Positions 16,483-25,407 of a DNA stretch of 64,000 nucleotides are shown here, one piece after another. The notes below the pieces were generated by a model. The model was not told where the DNA came from and ran no database searches. It was given only the letters and a program-made list of their open reading frames with translations. Location: the NCBI RefSeq assembly GCF_015773195.1, contig NZ_JADWYK010000004.1:124001-188000 (forward strand). The letters run 5' to 3'. Origin of the DNA: Hymenobacter guriensis (GTDB taxonomy: Bacteria; Bacteroidota; Bacteroidia; Cytophagales; Hymenobacteraceae). The translations under genes were made by a program, and so were the position numbers. Position 1 is the stretch's first letter, and every line of letters begins with the position of its first letter.

Positions 16483-19401
16483 TTACTTCGGCAGGCTATT
16501 CAACAACTGTTCCAAACTGTACTCATCCGGAATTAAAACTTCCCGGGCCTTACTGCCCTCAAACGGCCCCACAATGCCGGCGTGCTCCAGCTGGTCGATG
16601 AGGCGGCCGGCGCGGTTGTAGCCCAGCTTGAGGCGGCGCTGCAGCAGCGAGGTACTGCCCTGCTGGTGCGTAACGATGACGCGGGCAGCCTCCTCAAACA
16701 TCGAGTCGCGCTGGGCGGGGTCGAAGTCCTCCGCGTCGCCGCTGCCGGCCCCGCTTTCCCCGGCTACTTCGGGCAGCAGGTAGGCATCGGGGTAGCCCTG
16801 CTGCTCGCTGATAAAGTCGCACACGCGGTCAACTTCCGGCGTGTCAATAAAGGCGCACTGCACCCGAATCAGGTCGGAGCCCGCCGAGAACAGCATGTCG
16901 CCCTGACCTACCAGCTGGTCGGCTCCGCCGGTATCCAGGATGGTGCGCGAGTCGATTTTGCTCGTCACCTTAAAGGAAATCCGACAAGGGAAGTTGGCCT
17001 TGATGATACCGGTAATAACGTTGACCGACGGGCGCTGGGTGGCCACAATCAGGTGAATGCCGATGGCGCGGGCCAACTGGGCCAGGCGGGCAATGGGCGT
17101 TTCCACCTCTTTGCCGGCCGTCATCATCAGGTCGGCCAGCTCGTCAATCACCAGCACAATAAAGGGCATGAAGCGGTGGCCTTTCTTGGGGTTCAGCCGG
17201 CGCTCAATGAACTTGCGGTTGTACTCCTTGAGGTTGCGGCAGCCGGCGTCCTTCAGCAGGTCGTAGCGCTTGTCCATCTCCATGCACAGGGAGTTGAGCG
17301 TGTTCACCACCTTTTTGGTGTCGGTGATGATGGCCTCCTCGGTATCGGGCAGCTTGGCCAGGAAGTGGCGCTCAATCTTGTTGAAGATACTCAGTTCCAC
17401 CTTCTTAGGGTCGACGAGCACGAACTTGAGCTGGGCGGGGTGGCGCTTGTAGAGCAAGGAGGCCAGAATCACGTTCAAGCCTACCGACTTACCCTGGCCC
17501 GTGGCCCCAGCCATCAGCAGGTGGGGCATTTTGGCCAGGTCGGCCACGAATACCTCGTTGGTGATGGTGCGCCCGAAGGCAATGGGCAGGTCCATTTCGG
17601 TGTGCGCAAACTTCTCGGTGGCGAAAACCGAGCGGATGCTCACCATCTCCTTCTTCGTGTTCGGCACCTCAATACCGATGGTGCCTTTGCCCGGAATAGG
17701 CGCGATGATGCGAATACCCAGCGCGGCCAGACTCAGAGCAATATCGTCTTCCAGGCTCTTGATTTTGCTGATGCGCACCCCGGCGTCCGGCACGATTTCG
17801 TAGAGCGTGACGGTAGGCCCGATGGTGGCCTTGATGCTGGCGATGCTGATGCCGTAGTGGCCCAGCGTTTCTACAATGCGGTCTTTGTTGGCTTCCAGCT
17901 CTTCCTTGCTGACCTGGGCTTTGGCCTGGCCGTAGTCGTTGAGCAGCTCCAGCGTGGGGTATTGGTAGCGCGAGAGGTCCAGCGTGGGGTCGTAGTTCAC
18001 GTTGGGCATGGCGTCGGCATCCTCGTCCTCATCGGCAATGGCGGCCATATCGGCGCCGGCGGCGGGGTCCAGTTCGCCGTTATCCCGGTCGATTTCCAGC
18101 GGGGGCGCGGCCACAGGTATTTCCACTTCAAACGACGGGCCTTTGGCCACGGGCACTGCGGCCGGCAGGGGCGCGTCGTTGTCGGCCAGGTCGGCCATAG
18201 AAAGCGGGGTAGGCACACGGGCCGGCACGGGCGGGGCTACCGGTTCGGCAGCCGGCGCCTCAATGGAGAATGCTGGGCCGGCAGCTGCCGCGCCACCCAT
18301 CTTCAATGCAGCCGAGGCTGCCGCCGTAGCAGCCGAAGCAGCTACCGGGGCTACCGTGAGGGGTACGGCGGCCGGAACGGCCGGAGCTGCTACGGAGCCA
18401 CTGGTCAGGAATGGGGCGTCGGGCTCATCTTCTTCGTCTTCCTCAGCGGTTAGCGGTGCGGGGGGCGTTGGAGCCGGAGCAGCCAATGGGCCTACGCGCT
18501 TGAGTGTCATGGCCGGGGCCGCGGGCTCGTCGTCCTCGGACTCCAGCGTGGCCGCAGGGTTGGCGGCGTGGTTGACGCCCAAGCCGGCGCGACCGTACTC
18601 AGGCGCCAGGGGTTGGGCTGCGTCTTCCTCATTGTCGGGGCGGCGCAGGTTCAGCGTGGTCACGTTGAAAAAGAACACCACGAAGGAAATCAGCAGGAAG
18701 GCCAGCAGCAGCACCGTACCCCAGCCAATGAGGCTGTCGAGCCAGAGGGCCGCTTCGTAGCCGATACCACCGCTCAGAAAGTCGAGGCTGTGGGCCAGGG
18801 CGGGGTCGGCATCGGGCGCTTCCAGGGAAAGCACCACGTAGCCCAGCAGCACGCTCAGCCAGCCCATCGTGAACAGGCATAAGGCCAGCACGTAGCTCAC
18901 CGACACATCATCGCGCCGGAATACAATCTTGTAGCCGAGGAAGAAGACGATGGGAATTACGGCAAAGGCCGCAACCCCGAAGCCCCGGTAAATCAGCCAC
19001 TGGGCCAGCGTGGCCCCGATGAGGCCCAGCCAGTTGCCGGTTTCCTGGCCGGCTTCCTTCAGGGGCGTAGTGCCGGCGCTCTGCACCACGCTCTGGTCGG
19101 CCTGGCCCGTGAACAGGAACGAGAGGAAGGCAATAGTGAGGTAGATGGATGCGAGCAGGAAGAAGAAGCCCAGGAACAGCTGAAAGCGCCGGTCGCGCAA
19201 AAAGCCGAATACGTTGCCCAGGGAAGGCAGCTTAACAGGCTGACGCGGAGCCTTGGGGGCCTTAGCGGCGGGCCGGGGCTCGGGGCGGCGCGGCTCCCGG
19301 GGGGCCTCGGGGCCGGGGCGCGGCTGGTTGCGCGGGGGCCGGGGAGCATTGGCCGCCGGAGGGGCCGGCGCGGCGGGTTGTTTGTATGTATTTTTAGCCA
19401 T
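16483..19401 (-). CDS. ftsK: FtsK/SpoIIIE DNA translocase
   Basis: 972 residues. It couples chromosome segregation and dimer resolution to division. Order: a basic, Pro-rich N-terminus (1-75), four or five membrane helices (about 78-235), an Ala/Pro/Glu-rich linker (about 245-480), then the hexameric motor. The motor holds Walker A GATGQGKS (about 634), Walker B FIVLVIDELADLMM and an ATQRPSVNVITGIIK segment. The C-terminal gamma domain (VTHQQGSTSLLQRRLKLGYNRAGRLIDQLEHAGIVG) would read KOPS-like DNA signals. xerD lies 1.9 kb upstream on the same strand, in line with the usual FtsK-Xer partnership. Confidence 0.96.
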   Translation of the reverse strand: MAKNTYKQPAAPAPPAANAPRPPRNQPRPGPEAPREPRRPEPRPAAKAPKAPRQPVKLPSLGNVFGFLRDRRFQLFLGFFFLLASIYLTIAFLSFLFTGQADQSVVQSAGTTPLKEAGQETGNWLGLIGATLAQWLIYRGFGVAAFAVIPIVFFLGYKIVFRRDDVSVSYVLALCLFTMGWLSVLLGYVVLSLEAPDADPALAHSLDFLSGGIGYEAALWLDSLIGWGTVLLLAFLLISFVVFFFNVTTLNLRRPDNEEDAAQPLAPEYGRAGLGVNHAANPAATLESEDDEPAAPAMTLKRVGPLAAPAPTPPAPLTAEEDEEDEPDAPFLTSGSVAAPAVPAAVPLTVAPVAASAATAAASAALKMGGAAAAGPAFSIEAPAAEPVAPPVPARVPTPLSMADLADNDAPLPAAVPVAKGPSFEVEIPVAAPPLEIDRDNGELDPAAGADMAAIADEDEDADAMPNVNYDPTLDLSRYQYPTLELLNDYGQAKAQVSKEELEANKDRIVETLGHYGISIASIKATIGPTVTLYEIVPDAGVRISKIKSLEDDIALSLAALGIRIIAPIPGKGTIGIEVPNTKKEMVSIRSVFATEKFAHTEMDLPIAFGRTITNEVFVADLAKMPHLLMAGATGQGKSVGLNVILASLLYKRHPAQLKFVLVDPKKVELSIFNKIERHFLAKLPDTEEAIITDTKKVVNTLNSLCMEMDKRYDLLKDAGCRNLKEYNRKFIERRLNPKKGHRFMPFIVLVIDELADLMMTAGKEVETPIARLAQLARAIGIHLIVATQRPSVNVITGIIKANFPCRISFKVTSKIDSRTILDTGGADQLVGQGDMLFSAGSDLIRVQCAFIDTPEVDRVCDFISEQQGYPDAYLLPEVAGESGAGSGDAEDFDPAQRDSMFEEAARVIVTHQQGSTSLLQRRLKLGYNRAGRLIDQLEHAGIVGPFEGSKAREVLIPDEYSLEQLLNSLPK

Positions 19402-19421
19402 TCGAAATCACACCTGAAAAT

Positions 19422-19429
19422 CAAATCTA
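19422..19429 (-). promoter_or_regulatory. Promoter -7 box for ftsK-lolA
   Basis: The minus strand reads TAGATTTG, a full TAnnTTTG match, 20 bp upstream of the ftsK start codon. No -33 element is obvious. Confidence 0.5.
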
Positions 19430-19504
19430 CGGCTTTTCCGGCGTTAAACCGGCTATTCGGCCGTGGGAGTAAGCTGCCTTTTCCGGCCCCACCCCTGCCC
19501 TCTT

Positions 19505-21241
19505 CTACGGGCATATCGGCGCTACTTCGTACACAAACAAGTGCCAGTAGGCGGCCGGATCGGCAAAGTCTCCAACGAGTTGCAGGCCGCTGCGCGCCGG
19601 CCGGACCAGCGCCACCGCCGACACCACGTAGCGTCCGCCCAGCCCGCGGAAAGCTGCCGCATCGAAGGCAAAATTTTGCAAGGGCGGATGCTGGCCAGCT
19701 CCTACCCGAAAGTTTTTACCCAGCTCAGCGGCCATAAGGTAACAACGGTTGCCCCAGGCATCAAAGTACGTGCGCAACAGCTCATCTTTGGCCAGCTCGC
19801 CCGCTACTACCATCCTGAACTGATGCTTATAAGGCAGCGGGTAGTTGTTCTGGTAGCTGTCGAGGGTACTGAAGCCGTTGAGCTGAGCAACGGCGGGCGG
19901 CAAGCCCAGGCAGGCTACACGGTACTGCGCGGGCCGTAGGCCACTCTGGCGCTGAATGCTATGGGCTACCCGGGAAAACAGCCGCGGAGCTACAAACTGC
20001 TGGTAGTTCGGCTCGGTAGCTACCGGCTGGCCCAGCAGCTGCCGCAGGTTCAGGGTCCATTCGCGATTCATTACCAGTACCACGAGTAGTTGTGCAGCTA
20101 CCAGCACCGCACGTTGCCAGCCGGCCGGCAACGTGCGCAAGGCCAGCACCCACACCACCAGCCAAAGCAAGGGCGTGAGGAAGTGAAACCGGCTGAGGTT
20201 GAAGGTGCGCAGCGGCGGCACCGCCTCCTGGGCCACGCGCAGAAACGACAGATAAAACCCGCCAAATACTGCCAGTACCAGCAACACACCCAGCAGCCCC
20301 ACCACCAACCGCCCTGGGAAAGCCCGGTCCCGTCGGCGCGCCTGCCACCAGGCCAGCGGCAGAGTCAGGAGCATAACTCCCCGAAAAAACAAACTGCTGT
20401 GGTACTGGCCCAGCATGGCTAGCTGCACGGTGCTGCGCACCTGCGTGGCCAGCGTGGCGGGTGCCAGCTGCAGCAGATCAAACTCCACGCGGTGAGGCAC
20501 GAACTGGTGGGAAAGCAGCGAGTAGAGCAGCGGAAACTCCACCACGGCCGAACTCAGTGCCAGTAGCCCCACCCCCATCCAGGCACGCCAGCTCAGGCGG
20601 CGCTGGAGCCAGTCGGCACCGGCCAGATAGGCAGCCGCGCCCGCCAGCACAAACACGCCCGCCAGCACCAGCGACGACCACAGCGGAAATAAGAGCAGCA
20701 CCAGCCAGGGCCACCCCGTCCGCCCGCTCAGGCGCAGCTCGCGCAGGGCCAGCAGCACCGTCGGCTGCCCCAACACCGACACTCCGTAGATGGAATAAAC
20801 TGGCAGCAGCGCCCATACCAGCGCCACAGCAGCGGCCAGCTTACGCTGATCTGACGCGGGCAGCAGCCAGCGGCGCAGCAGGGCATACATGCCAAGCAGG
20901 CCGGCCAGGCGCACCAGCACCATATTCAGCAGGTAGGCCGGCAATGGCGGCAGCAGCTCAAAGCATGCTACTGTTAAGCTTAAGCCCGGCCGCAGGGCGT
21001 TGCGCGGCAGCCCGTTCATGATCTGGGGCACCACAGTTTGCGCCCCGTAATCCAGGGCTGTGTTGGTGCGGGCCAGCAGGTAAGGTACCGAGACTTCCGC
21101 GTCCAGATTGTCGTCGATGGTGATGTAGCTCTCGGGGCCAAGCACCAGCAATGGAAGCAGCAATACGCCCAGCGCCGCCAGCGCCCACAGCAGCGGCGAG
21201 GATTTTAAACGACGAAAAAGCAAACTTGAAGACAGAAACAC
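19505..21241 (-). CDS. Large multi-pass membrane protein, possibly DUF6044/YfhO-like
   Basis: 578 residues from a GTG at 21241; no ATG is available nearby. There are about ten membrane segments, with the charged motif YITIDDNLDAEVSVPYLLAR after the first helix. An acidic pair after TM1 is typical of GT-C-fold glycosyltransferases and YfhO-like proteins. The C-terminal ~170 residues are soluble (FSRVAHSIQRQSGLRPAQYRVACLGLPPAVAQLNGFSTLDSYQNNYPLPYKHQFR). That arrangement resembles DUF6044 proteins, but the assignment is tentative. It lies between xerD and ftsK with no obvious functional link. Confidence 0.6.
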   Translation of the reverse strand: MFLSSSLLFRRLKSSPLLWALAALGVLLLPLLVLGPESYITIDDNLDAEVSVPYLLARTNTALDYGAQTVVPQIMNGLPRNALRPGLSLTVACFELLPPLPAYLLNMVLVRLAGLLGMYALLRRWLLPASDQRKLAAAVALVWALLPVYSIYGVSVLGQPTVLLALRELRLSGRTGWPWLVLLLFPLWSSLVLAGVFVLAGAAAYLAGADWLQRRLSWRAWMGVGLLALSSAVVEFPLLYSLLSHQFVPHRVEFDLLQLAPATLATQVRSTVQLAMLGQYHSSLFFRGVMLLTLPLAWWQARRRDRAFPGRLVVGLLGVLLVLAVFGGFYLSFLRVAQEAVPPLRTFNLSRFHFLTPLLWLVVWVLALRTLPAGWQRAVLVAAQLLVVLVMNREWTLNLRQLLGQPVATEPNYQQFVAPRLFSRVAHSIQRQSGLRPAQYRVACLGLPPAVAQLNGFSTLDSYQNNYPLPYKHQFRMVVAGELAKDELLRTYFDAWGNRCYLMAAELGKNFRVGAGQHPPLQNFAFDAAAFRGLGGRYVVSAVALVRPARSGLQLVGDFADPAAYWHLFVYEVAPICP

Positions 21242-21314
21242 GGCCGTAAAAATAGCGCTTCACTGCCCCCAACCTATGGCCCAGGTTATTCCTCGCTGCG
21301 ACCGTAATGCCCGC

Positions 21315-22217
21315 TTAGCTGCGGGGGTGAAACTCCGTAATAACCTGACGCAGGTAGTCCCGGTCGAGGTGGGTGTAGATTTCGGTGGTGGTAATGCTTT
21401 CGTGGCCCAGCATTTCCTGCACGGCACGCAGGTCGGCGCCGCCCTCGATGAGGTGGGTGGCGAAGGAGTGGCGGAACGTGTGCGGGCTGATGCTCTTGCG
21501 CACTCCGGCTTTGTCGGCCGCGGCTTTAATGATGTTGAAGATCATGACGCGCGAGAGTTTCGTGCCGCGCTTGTTTAGGAACACGTGGTCTTCATGGCCG
21601 GGCTGAATGTCGAGGTGGCAGCGCACTCCGCTCAGATAGAAGCCCAGGTGCTTGAGGGCGTCGCCGCCGATGGGCACGAGCCGCTCCTTGTTGCCCTTGC
21701 CCGTCACCCGCACGAATCCTTCCTCGGCGTACACGTTGGAAAGGCGCAGCTCCGTCAGCTCGCTCACGCGAAGGCCGGAGGAATACAGCACTTCCAGAAT
21801 GGCGCGGTTGCGGGTGCCTTCGTTGGTGCTCATGTCGATTGACTCCAGCAGCTGCACTATCTCCTGGTAGCTCAGTGTATCGGGCAGCTTGCGGCCGGTT
21901 TTGGGGGCCTCCAGCGTGTCGGTGGGGTCGATGCTGAGTTGGTCTTCCATGATTAGGAAGTGGAAGAATGCCTTCAGGCCCGAGAGGGTGCGGGCCTGGG
22001 AGGTGGCGCTCAGCTCCAGCTCACCCAGCCAGACCAGAAACTCGCGCAGCAGCTCCGGCCCGATTTCCTGCGGCCGCACACTGAGCTGGCGCAAAGCCAG
22101 AAACTGCCGCAGCTTCTGCACGTCGCGGCTGTACGCCTCCACGGAGTTGCCCGACAAAGACTTTTCCAGCCGTAGGTAACCGTCGAACTGCTTTTGGTAG
22201 ATGGGCCAGGTGGACAT
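21315..22217 (-). CDS. xerD: Site-specific tyrosine recombinase XerD
   Basis: 300 residues, standard length. The N-terminal SAM-like core-binding domain (1-100) precedes the catalytic domain. All active-site residues are present: R150 (SSGLRVSEL), K174 (TGKGNKERL), H246 and R249 ([13 protein letters not shown]), H272 ([12 protein letters not shown]) and nucleophile Y281. With XerC it resolves chromosome dimers at dif, activated by the FtsK gamma domain. No dif-like site was recognised in the window. Confidence 0.94.
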   Translation of the reverse strand: MSTWPIYQKQFDGYLRLEKSLSGNSVEAYSRDVQKLRQFLALRQLSVRPQEIGPELLREFLVWLGELELSATSQARTLSGLKAFFHFLIMEDQLSIDPTDTLEAPKTGRKLPDTLSYQEIVQLLESIDMSTNEGTRNRAILEVLYSSGLRVSELTELRLSNVYAEEGFVRVTGKGNKERLVPIGGDALKHLGFYLSGVRCHLDIQPGHEDHVFLNKRGTKLSRVMIFNIIKAAADKAGVRKSISPHTFRHSFATHLIEGGADLRAVQEMLGHESITTTEIYTHLDRDYLRQVITEFHPRS

Positions 22218-22340
22218 AATGATTTGTGCCTAGTGCTTAAGGGAGAATTGTCAGGCTGCGCTTGGCGTAGCGTCACGTTCCGGACAGATTCCTGGCAATG
22301 CGTAGACTTCCTGCAAACGAAAGAATTCTGCCACGGAAAC

Positions 22341-22372
22341 TTTGCCGCCACAAGGTAAGGAAGCGTACTTTG
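22341..22372 (+). promoter_or_regulatory. Possible aroQ promoter
   Basis: TTTG (22341-22344) and TACTTTG (22366-22372) are separated by 21 bp. The -7 box lacks one base of the TAnnTTTG consensus, and the leader to ATG 22497 would be ~115 nt. The rest of the 279-bp gap shows nothing else. Confidence 0.35.
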
Positions 22373-22496
22373 GCGGGCAGTAAGCGAATAGGCTACCAGA
22401 CTGTTTTATGATCAGACAGTTTGTCTTTGGTCTACCTCAACCCGCTGCTGCCCGCCACTCAAGCACCAGACACGACGCACTAAGCACTATTTATCC

Positions 22497-22943
22497 ATGC
22501 AAATTCTTCTGCTCAACGGCCCCAACCTCAACCTGCTGGGCCACCGCGAGCCGGGCATCTACGGCTCCCGCTCCTTCGATGACTACCTGCCCGAGCTGCG
22601 CGAAGCCTTTCCGCACCTCACCCTCGAATACTTCCAGAGCAACCACGAAGGCGCGCTCATCGATAAGCTGCACGAAGTGGGCTTCACCTACCACGGCGTG
22701 GTCCTGAACGCGGGCGGCTTCACGCACACCAGCGTGGCCCTGGCCGATGCCGTGGCCGCCATCAACACGCCCGTGGTGGAAGTACACTTGAGCAACCTGC
22801 ACGCCCGCGAGGAGTTCCGCCAGAAAAGCCTCATCGGCCGCAACTGCGTGGGTTCCATTGCCGGCTTCAAGCTCGAAAGCTACAAGCTAGCCCTGCACTA
22901 CTTCGACGGCCTGCGCCCCAAGCGCGTGGGGTTTAAGGTGTGA
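22497..22943 (+). CDS. aroQ: 3-Dehydroquinate dehydratase, type II
   Basis: 148 residues. It converts 3-dehydroquinate to 3-dehydroshikimate in the shikimate pathway as a dodecamer. Type II motifs are complete: LLLNGPNLNLLGHREPGIYG, with the catalytic Tyr at 22; QSNHEGALIDKLHEVG; VLNAGGFTHTSVALADAV; VVEVHLSNLHAREEFR, with the catalytic His; and GSIAGFKLESYKLAL. It is followed on the same strand by the aminotransferase gene. Confidence 0.97.
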   Translation: MQILLLNGPNLNLLGHREPGIYGSRSFDDYLPELREAFPHLTLEYFQSNHEGALIDKLHEVGFTYHGVVLNAGGFTHTSVALADAVAAINTPVVEVHLSNLHAREEFRQKSLIGRNCVGSIAGFKLESYKLALHYFDGLRPKRVGFKV

Positions 22944-22944
22944 G

Positions 22945-23045
22945 ATGAATGTGGCAAATGTGATAAATGGGCAGAGACATTAATTGGTCGTTGCATCCAT
23001 CACTTCTTACATTCTTCCACCTTTCTCACATTTTCCACATTATCT
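22945..23045. repeat. Heptamer inverted repeat element upstream of serC
   Basis: The left arm (about 22945-22968) carries GTGAGAT GAATGTG GCAAATG TGATAAATG units. The right arm (about 23000-23045) is an inverted, longer run of CATCACT, TCTTACA, TTCTTCC, ACCTTTC, TCACATT units. Period is about 7-8 bp and the copies are degenerate. It fills the aroQ-serC gap up to the serC promoter. Confidence 0.6.
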
Positions 23046-23051
23046 ACCTCC

Positions 23052-23059
23052 TACCTTTG
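23052..23059 (+). promoter_or_regulatory. Promoter -7 box for serC
   Basis: TACCTTTG matches TAnnTTTG exactly, 26 bp upstream of ATG 23086. It lies directly after the right arm of the heptamer element, so this element ends in a promoter. Confidence 0.6.
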
Positions 23060-23085
23060 CCTTTCTTCTTCTGACTTCCTCACCT

Positions 23086-24150
23086 ATGTATACTTTCAAT
23101 CCCGGGCCGTCGGCCGTTTACCCGCAGGTGCGCCAGTATCTGCAGGATGCCTTTGACGAGGGCTGGCTTTCGGCCCCGCACCGCGGGGAGCGGTTCACTA
23201 CCCTGCTGCGCCAGACGGTAACCGATCTGAAAACCCGCCTCAACGTACCTCAGGACTACACTTTGTTTCTGATGGGCTCGGCCACCGAGTGCTGGGAGGT
23301 GCTCACCCAAAGCCTCACGCCCACCAAAAGCCTGCACATCTACAACGGCGCGTTTGGCGAGAAGTGGTTTGAATATGCCAAGGCTCTGCGGCCGGCTTCC
23401 TCGGCCGTTACCTTCGGGCTGGACGAGCTGCCCGAAATCAGCAAGCTGCCCCTGGACGCGCAAACCGACCTAGTGTGCATCACCCAGAATGAAACCAGCA
23501 ATGCCACCCAGCTGCGCGACGGGTTCATCCTGAACCTGTTCAACCGCCTTCCCGGCAACGCGCTGTTAGCCGTGGATGCCACTTCCTCGCTGGCCGGCAT
23601 TCAGCTTAAGTACATCAAGGCCGATATCTGGTACGGCTCGGTGCAGAAGTGCTTCGGGCTGCCGGCGGGTTTGTCGGTGATGCTGCTCTCGCCCCGGGCG
23701 GTGGAGCGTTTCCGCAAAATCAACGAGCGGGCGCACTACAACAGCCTCGTGCATCAGTACGAGAAAATGCTGAACTATCAGACGAACTACACGCCTAACG
23801 TGCTGGGCATCTACCTACTAAGCCGCATGTTGCAGGAGCGTGCGCCCATCAAGGCCGTGCACCAGCACCTCACGGAGCGGGCCGCCAAGCTCTACGACTA
23901 CTTCGACCAAGCCACCCAGCTTACCCCGCTGGTAATGAACCCCGAGACGCGCTCCACCACCGTCATCGGCCTGCAGGGCGCGCCCGCGCTGATTGATGAG
24001 GTGAAGCGCCGCGCCCTGGCCCAGGGCCTGCAGCTCGGCAACGGCTACGGCAGCTGGAAGTCCGGCTCCCTGCGCATCGCCAACTTCCCCGCCATTCCCG
24101 ACGAAGCCTTCGAGCAGCTGGTGCAGTTTTTCGCCAAGGAATTTGCCTGA
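23086..24150 (+). CDS. serC: Phosphoserine aminotransferase-like PLP enzyme
   Basis: 354 residues from ATG 23086; the frame is open upstream but that part is intergenic in character. It is a class V aminotransferase that would make 3-phosphoserine for serine synthesis. The N-terminus MYTFNPGPSAVYPQVRQYLQDAF is typical. The PLP lysine lies in WYGSVQKCFGLPAGL (about K188), and SAPHRGERF and NATQLRDGF contact substrate and cofactor. The segment VTQNETSNAT fits SerC. The serine role is probable; other class V members such as alanine-glyoxylate aminotransferases are possible. Confidence 0.82.
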   Translation: MYTFNPGPSAVYPQVRQYLQDAFDEGWLSAPHRGERFTTLLRQTVTDLKTRLNVPQDYTLFLMGSATECWEVLTQSLTPTKSLHIYNGAFGEKWFEYAKALRPASSAVTFGLDELPEISKLPLDAQTDLVCITQNETSNATQLRDGFILNLFNRLPGNALLAVDATSSLAGIQLKYIKADIWYGSVQKCFGLPAGLSVMLLSPRAVERFRKINERAHYNSLVHQYEKMLNYQTNYTPNVLGIYLLSRMLQERAPIKAVHQHLTERAAKLYDYFDQATQLTPLVMNPETRSTTVIGLQGAPALIDEVKRRALAQGLQLGNGYGSWKSGSLRIANFPAIPDEAFEQLVQFFAKEFA

Positions 24151-24155
24151 TCCAA

Positions 24156-24254
24156 GGGTGAATTTGTGAAAGGTGAAGTTGTGAAAGGTCTGAGAGTGTC
24201 GGCCAAAATTCCATTTTCTCCTTCACAATTTCACTTTTCACAACTTCACCTTTG
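24156..24254. repeat. Heptamer inverted repeat element (GTGAA type) upstream of marC
   Basis: 24160-24188 carries GTGAA at 7-8-bp spacing (GGTGAAT TTGTGAA AGGTGAA GTTGTGA). 24221-24254 carries the inverted TTCAC units. The last unit, CACCTTTG (24247-24254), differs by one base from the TAnnTTTG promoter box and ends two bases before ATG 24257. Confidence 0.75.
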
Positions 24255-24256
24255 CC

Positions 24257-24820
24257 ATGTTCAGCCTGAAAGAAATTACGTCCGTCACGCTCACGCTGTT
24301 TGCCATCATTGATATTCTGGGCTCCATCCCGATTATCATTCAGATCCGGCAGCGCGAGGGGCGCATTCGCTCCGAGGTGGCCACGCTGGTGGCGGGCGTG
24401 CTGATGGTGGCGTTTCTGTTTCTGGGGCAAAGCATTCTGGCGCTGTTCAGCGTGGATCTGCAGTCGTTTGCGCTGGCGGGCTCTATCATCATCTTCCTCA
24501 TCGGCATGGAAATGATTCTGGGTGTGGAGCTGTTTCGGCACAATCCTACGGCCTCCGGCACCGGCTCCATCGTGCCGCTGGCTTTCCCGCTCATCGTGGG
24601 GGCCGGCACCATGACTACGCTGCTGTCCCTGCGGGCAGTGTACTCCCTGCCCAACGTGCTGGTGGGCATCGTGGCCAACCTCGTGTTTGTGTACCTGGTG
24701 CTGCGCAGCTCGGCCTGGATTGAGCGCAAGCTGGGCAAAGCCGGCGAAGACATTCTGCGCCGCGTGTTCGGCGTCATCCTGCTGGCCATTGCCATCAAGC
24801 TGTTCAAGCAAAACTTTTAA
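24257..24820 (+). CDS. MarC family integral membrane protein
   Basis: 187 residues with six predicted membrane helices. Family signatures are LTLFAIIDILGSIPIIIQI near the N-terminus, FALAGSIIIFLIGMEMILG, PLAFPLIVGAGTMTTLLSLRAVY, and a final RVFGVILLAIAIKLF. MarC proteins are inner-membrane proteins of unknown function; the old link to antibiotic resistance has not held. It lies between serC and rnhA on the same strand, with heptamer elements on both sides. Confidence 0.93.
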   Translation: MFSLKEITSVTLTLFAIIDILGSIPIIIQIRQREGRIRSEVATLVAGVLMVAFLFLGQSILALFSVDLQSFALAGSIIIFLIGMEMILGVELFRHNPTASGTGSIVPLAFPLIVGAGTMTTLLSLRAVYSLPNVLVGIVANLVFVYLVLRSSAWIERKLGKAGEDILRRVFGVILLAIAIKLFKQNF

Positions 24821-24825
24821 CTGAA

Positions 24826-24937
24826 CGGGACTTGGGGTCTTAGGGTCTTGGGGGCTTGGTTTGACGTGCAACAACACGTTGTTTTTCGGAACATCAAACT
24901 ACATCCCCAAGTCCCTTAGTCCCCAAGTCCCCAACCA
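24826..24937. repeat. Heptamer-type inverted repeat element (CTTGGGG type) upstream of rnhA
   Basis: 24830-24859 reads as CTTGGGG, TCTTAGGG, TCTTGGGGG, CTTGG units. 24903-24934 is the inverted set CCCAAGT, CCCTTAGT, CCCCAAGT, CCCCAACC. Spacing is 7-9 bp. It fills the marC-rnhA gap up to the rnhA start. Confidence 0.75.
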
Positions 24938-24939
24938 CC

Positions 24940-25407
24940 ATGATTTACCTTTTTACCGATGGCTCTTCGCGGGGCAACCCGGGACCGGGGGGCTACGGCG
25001 CCATCCTGCGCTTTGGCCAGCACGAGAAAGAGCTGACCGAGGGCTTCCGCCTCACCACCAACAACCGCATGGAGCTGCTGGCCGTGATTGTGGGCCTGGA
25101 AGCCATTACGCGCCCCGAGCTGCCCATCACCGTCGTCACGGATTCCAAGTACGTGGTGGATGCCGTGGAAAAGCGCTGGGTGTTTGGCTGGGCGCAGAAA
25201 CCCGACTTCGGCAAAAAAGCCAATGAGGACTTGTGGCGGCGCTTTCTGAAAATCTACCGCCAGCGCAACGTGCAGTTTCGCTGGGTGCGCGGCCACAACG
25301 GCCACCCCGAAAATGAGCGGTGCGACCAGCTGGCTGTGCGCAGCGCCACCCAGGGCCGGCTGCTCATCGACGAAGGCTACGAGCTGATTGAAGCCGCCCG
25401 TGGCTAA
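24940..25407 (+). CDS. rnhA: Ribonuclease HI
   Basis: 155 residues. It degrades RNA in RNA-DNA hybrids. The catalytic carboxylates are visible in order: LFTDGSSRGNPGPGGYGAIL (Asp), NRMELLAVIVGLEAI (Glu), TVVTDSKYVVDAVEK (Asp) and ENERCDQLA (Asp). The basic handle region KRWVFGWAQKPDFGKKANEDLWRRFLKIY is also present. Its 3' end overlaps the next gene (trmN6), which suggests coupling. Confidence 0.97.
   Translation: MIYLFTDGSSRGNPGPGGYGAILRFGQHEKELTEGFRLTTNNRMELLAVIVGLEAITRPELPITVVTDSKYVVDAVEKRWVFGWAQKPDFGKKANEDLWRRFLKIYRQRNVQFRWVRGHNGHPENERCDQLAVRSATQGRLLIDEGYELIEAARG

Noticed and set aside
16582..18453. 623-codon open frame on the plus strand
   Set aside because: It is the antisense shadow of ftsK, which has complete motor motifs on the minus strand; GC-rich third positions keep the opposite strand open.
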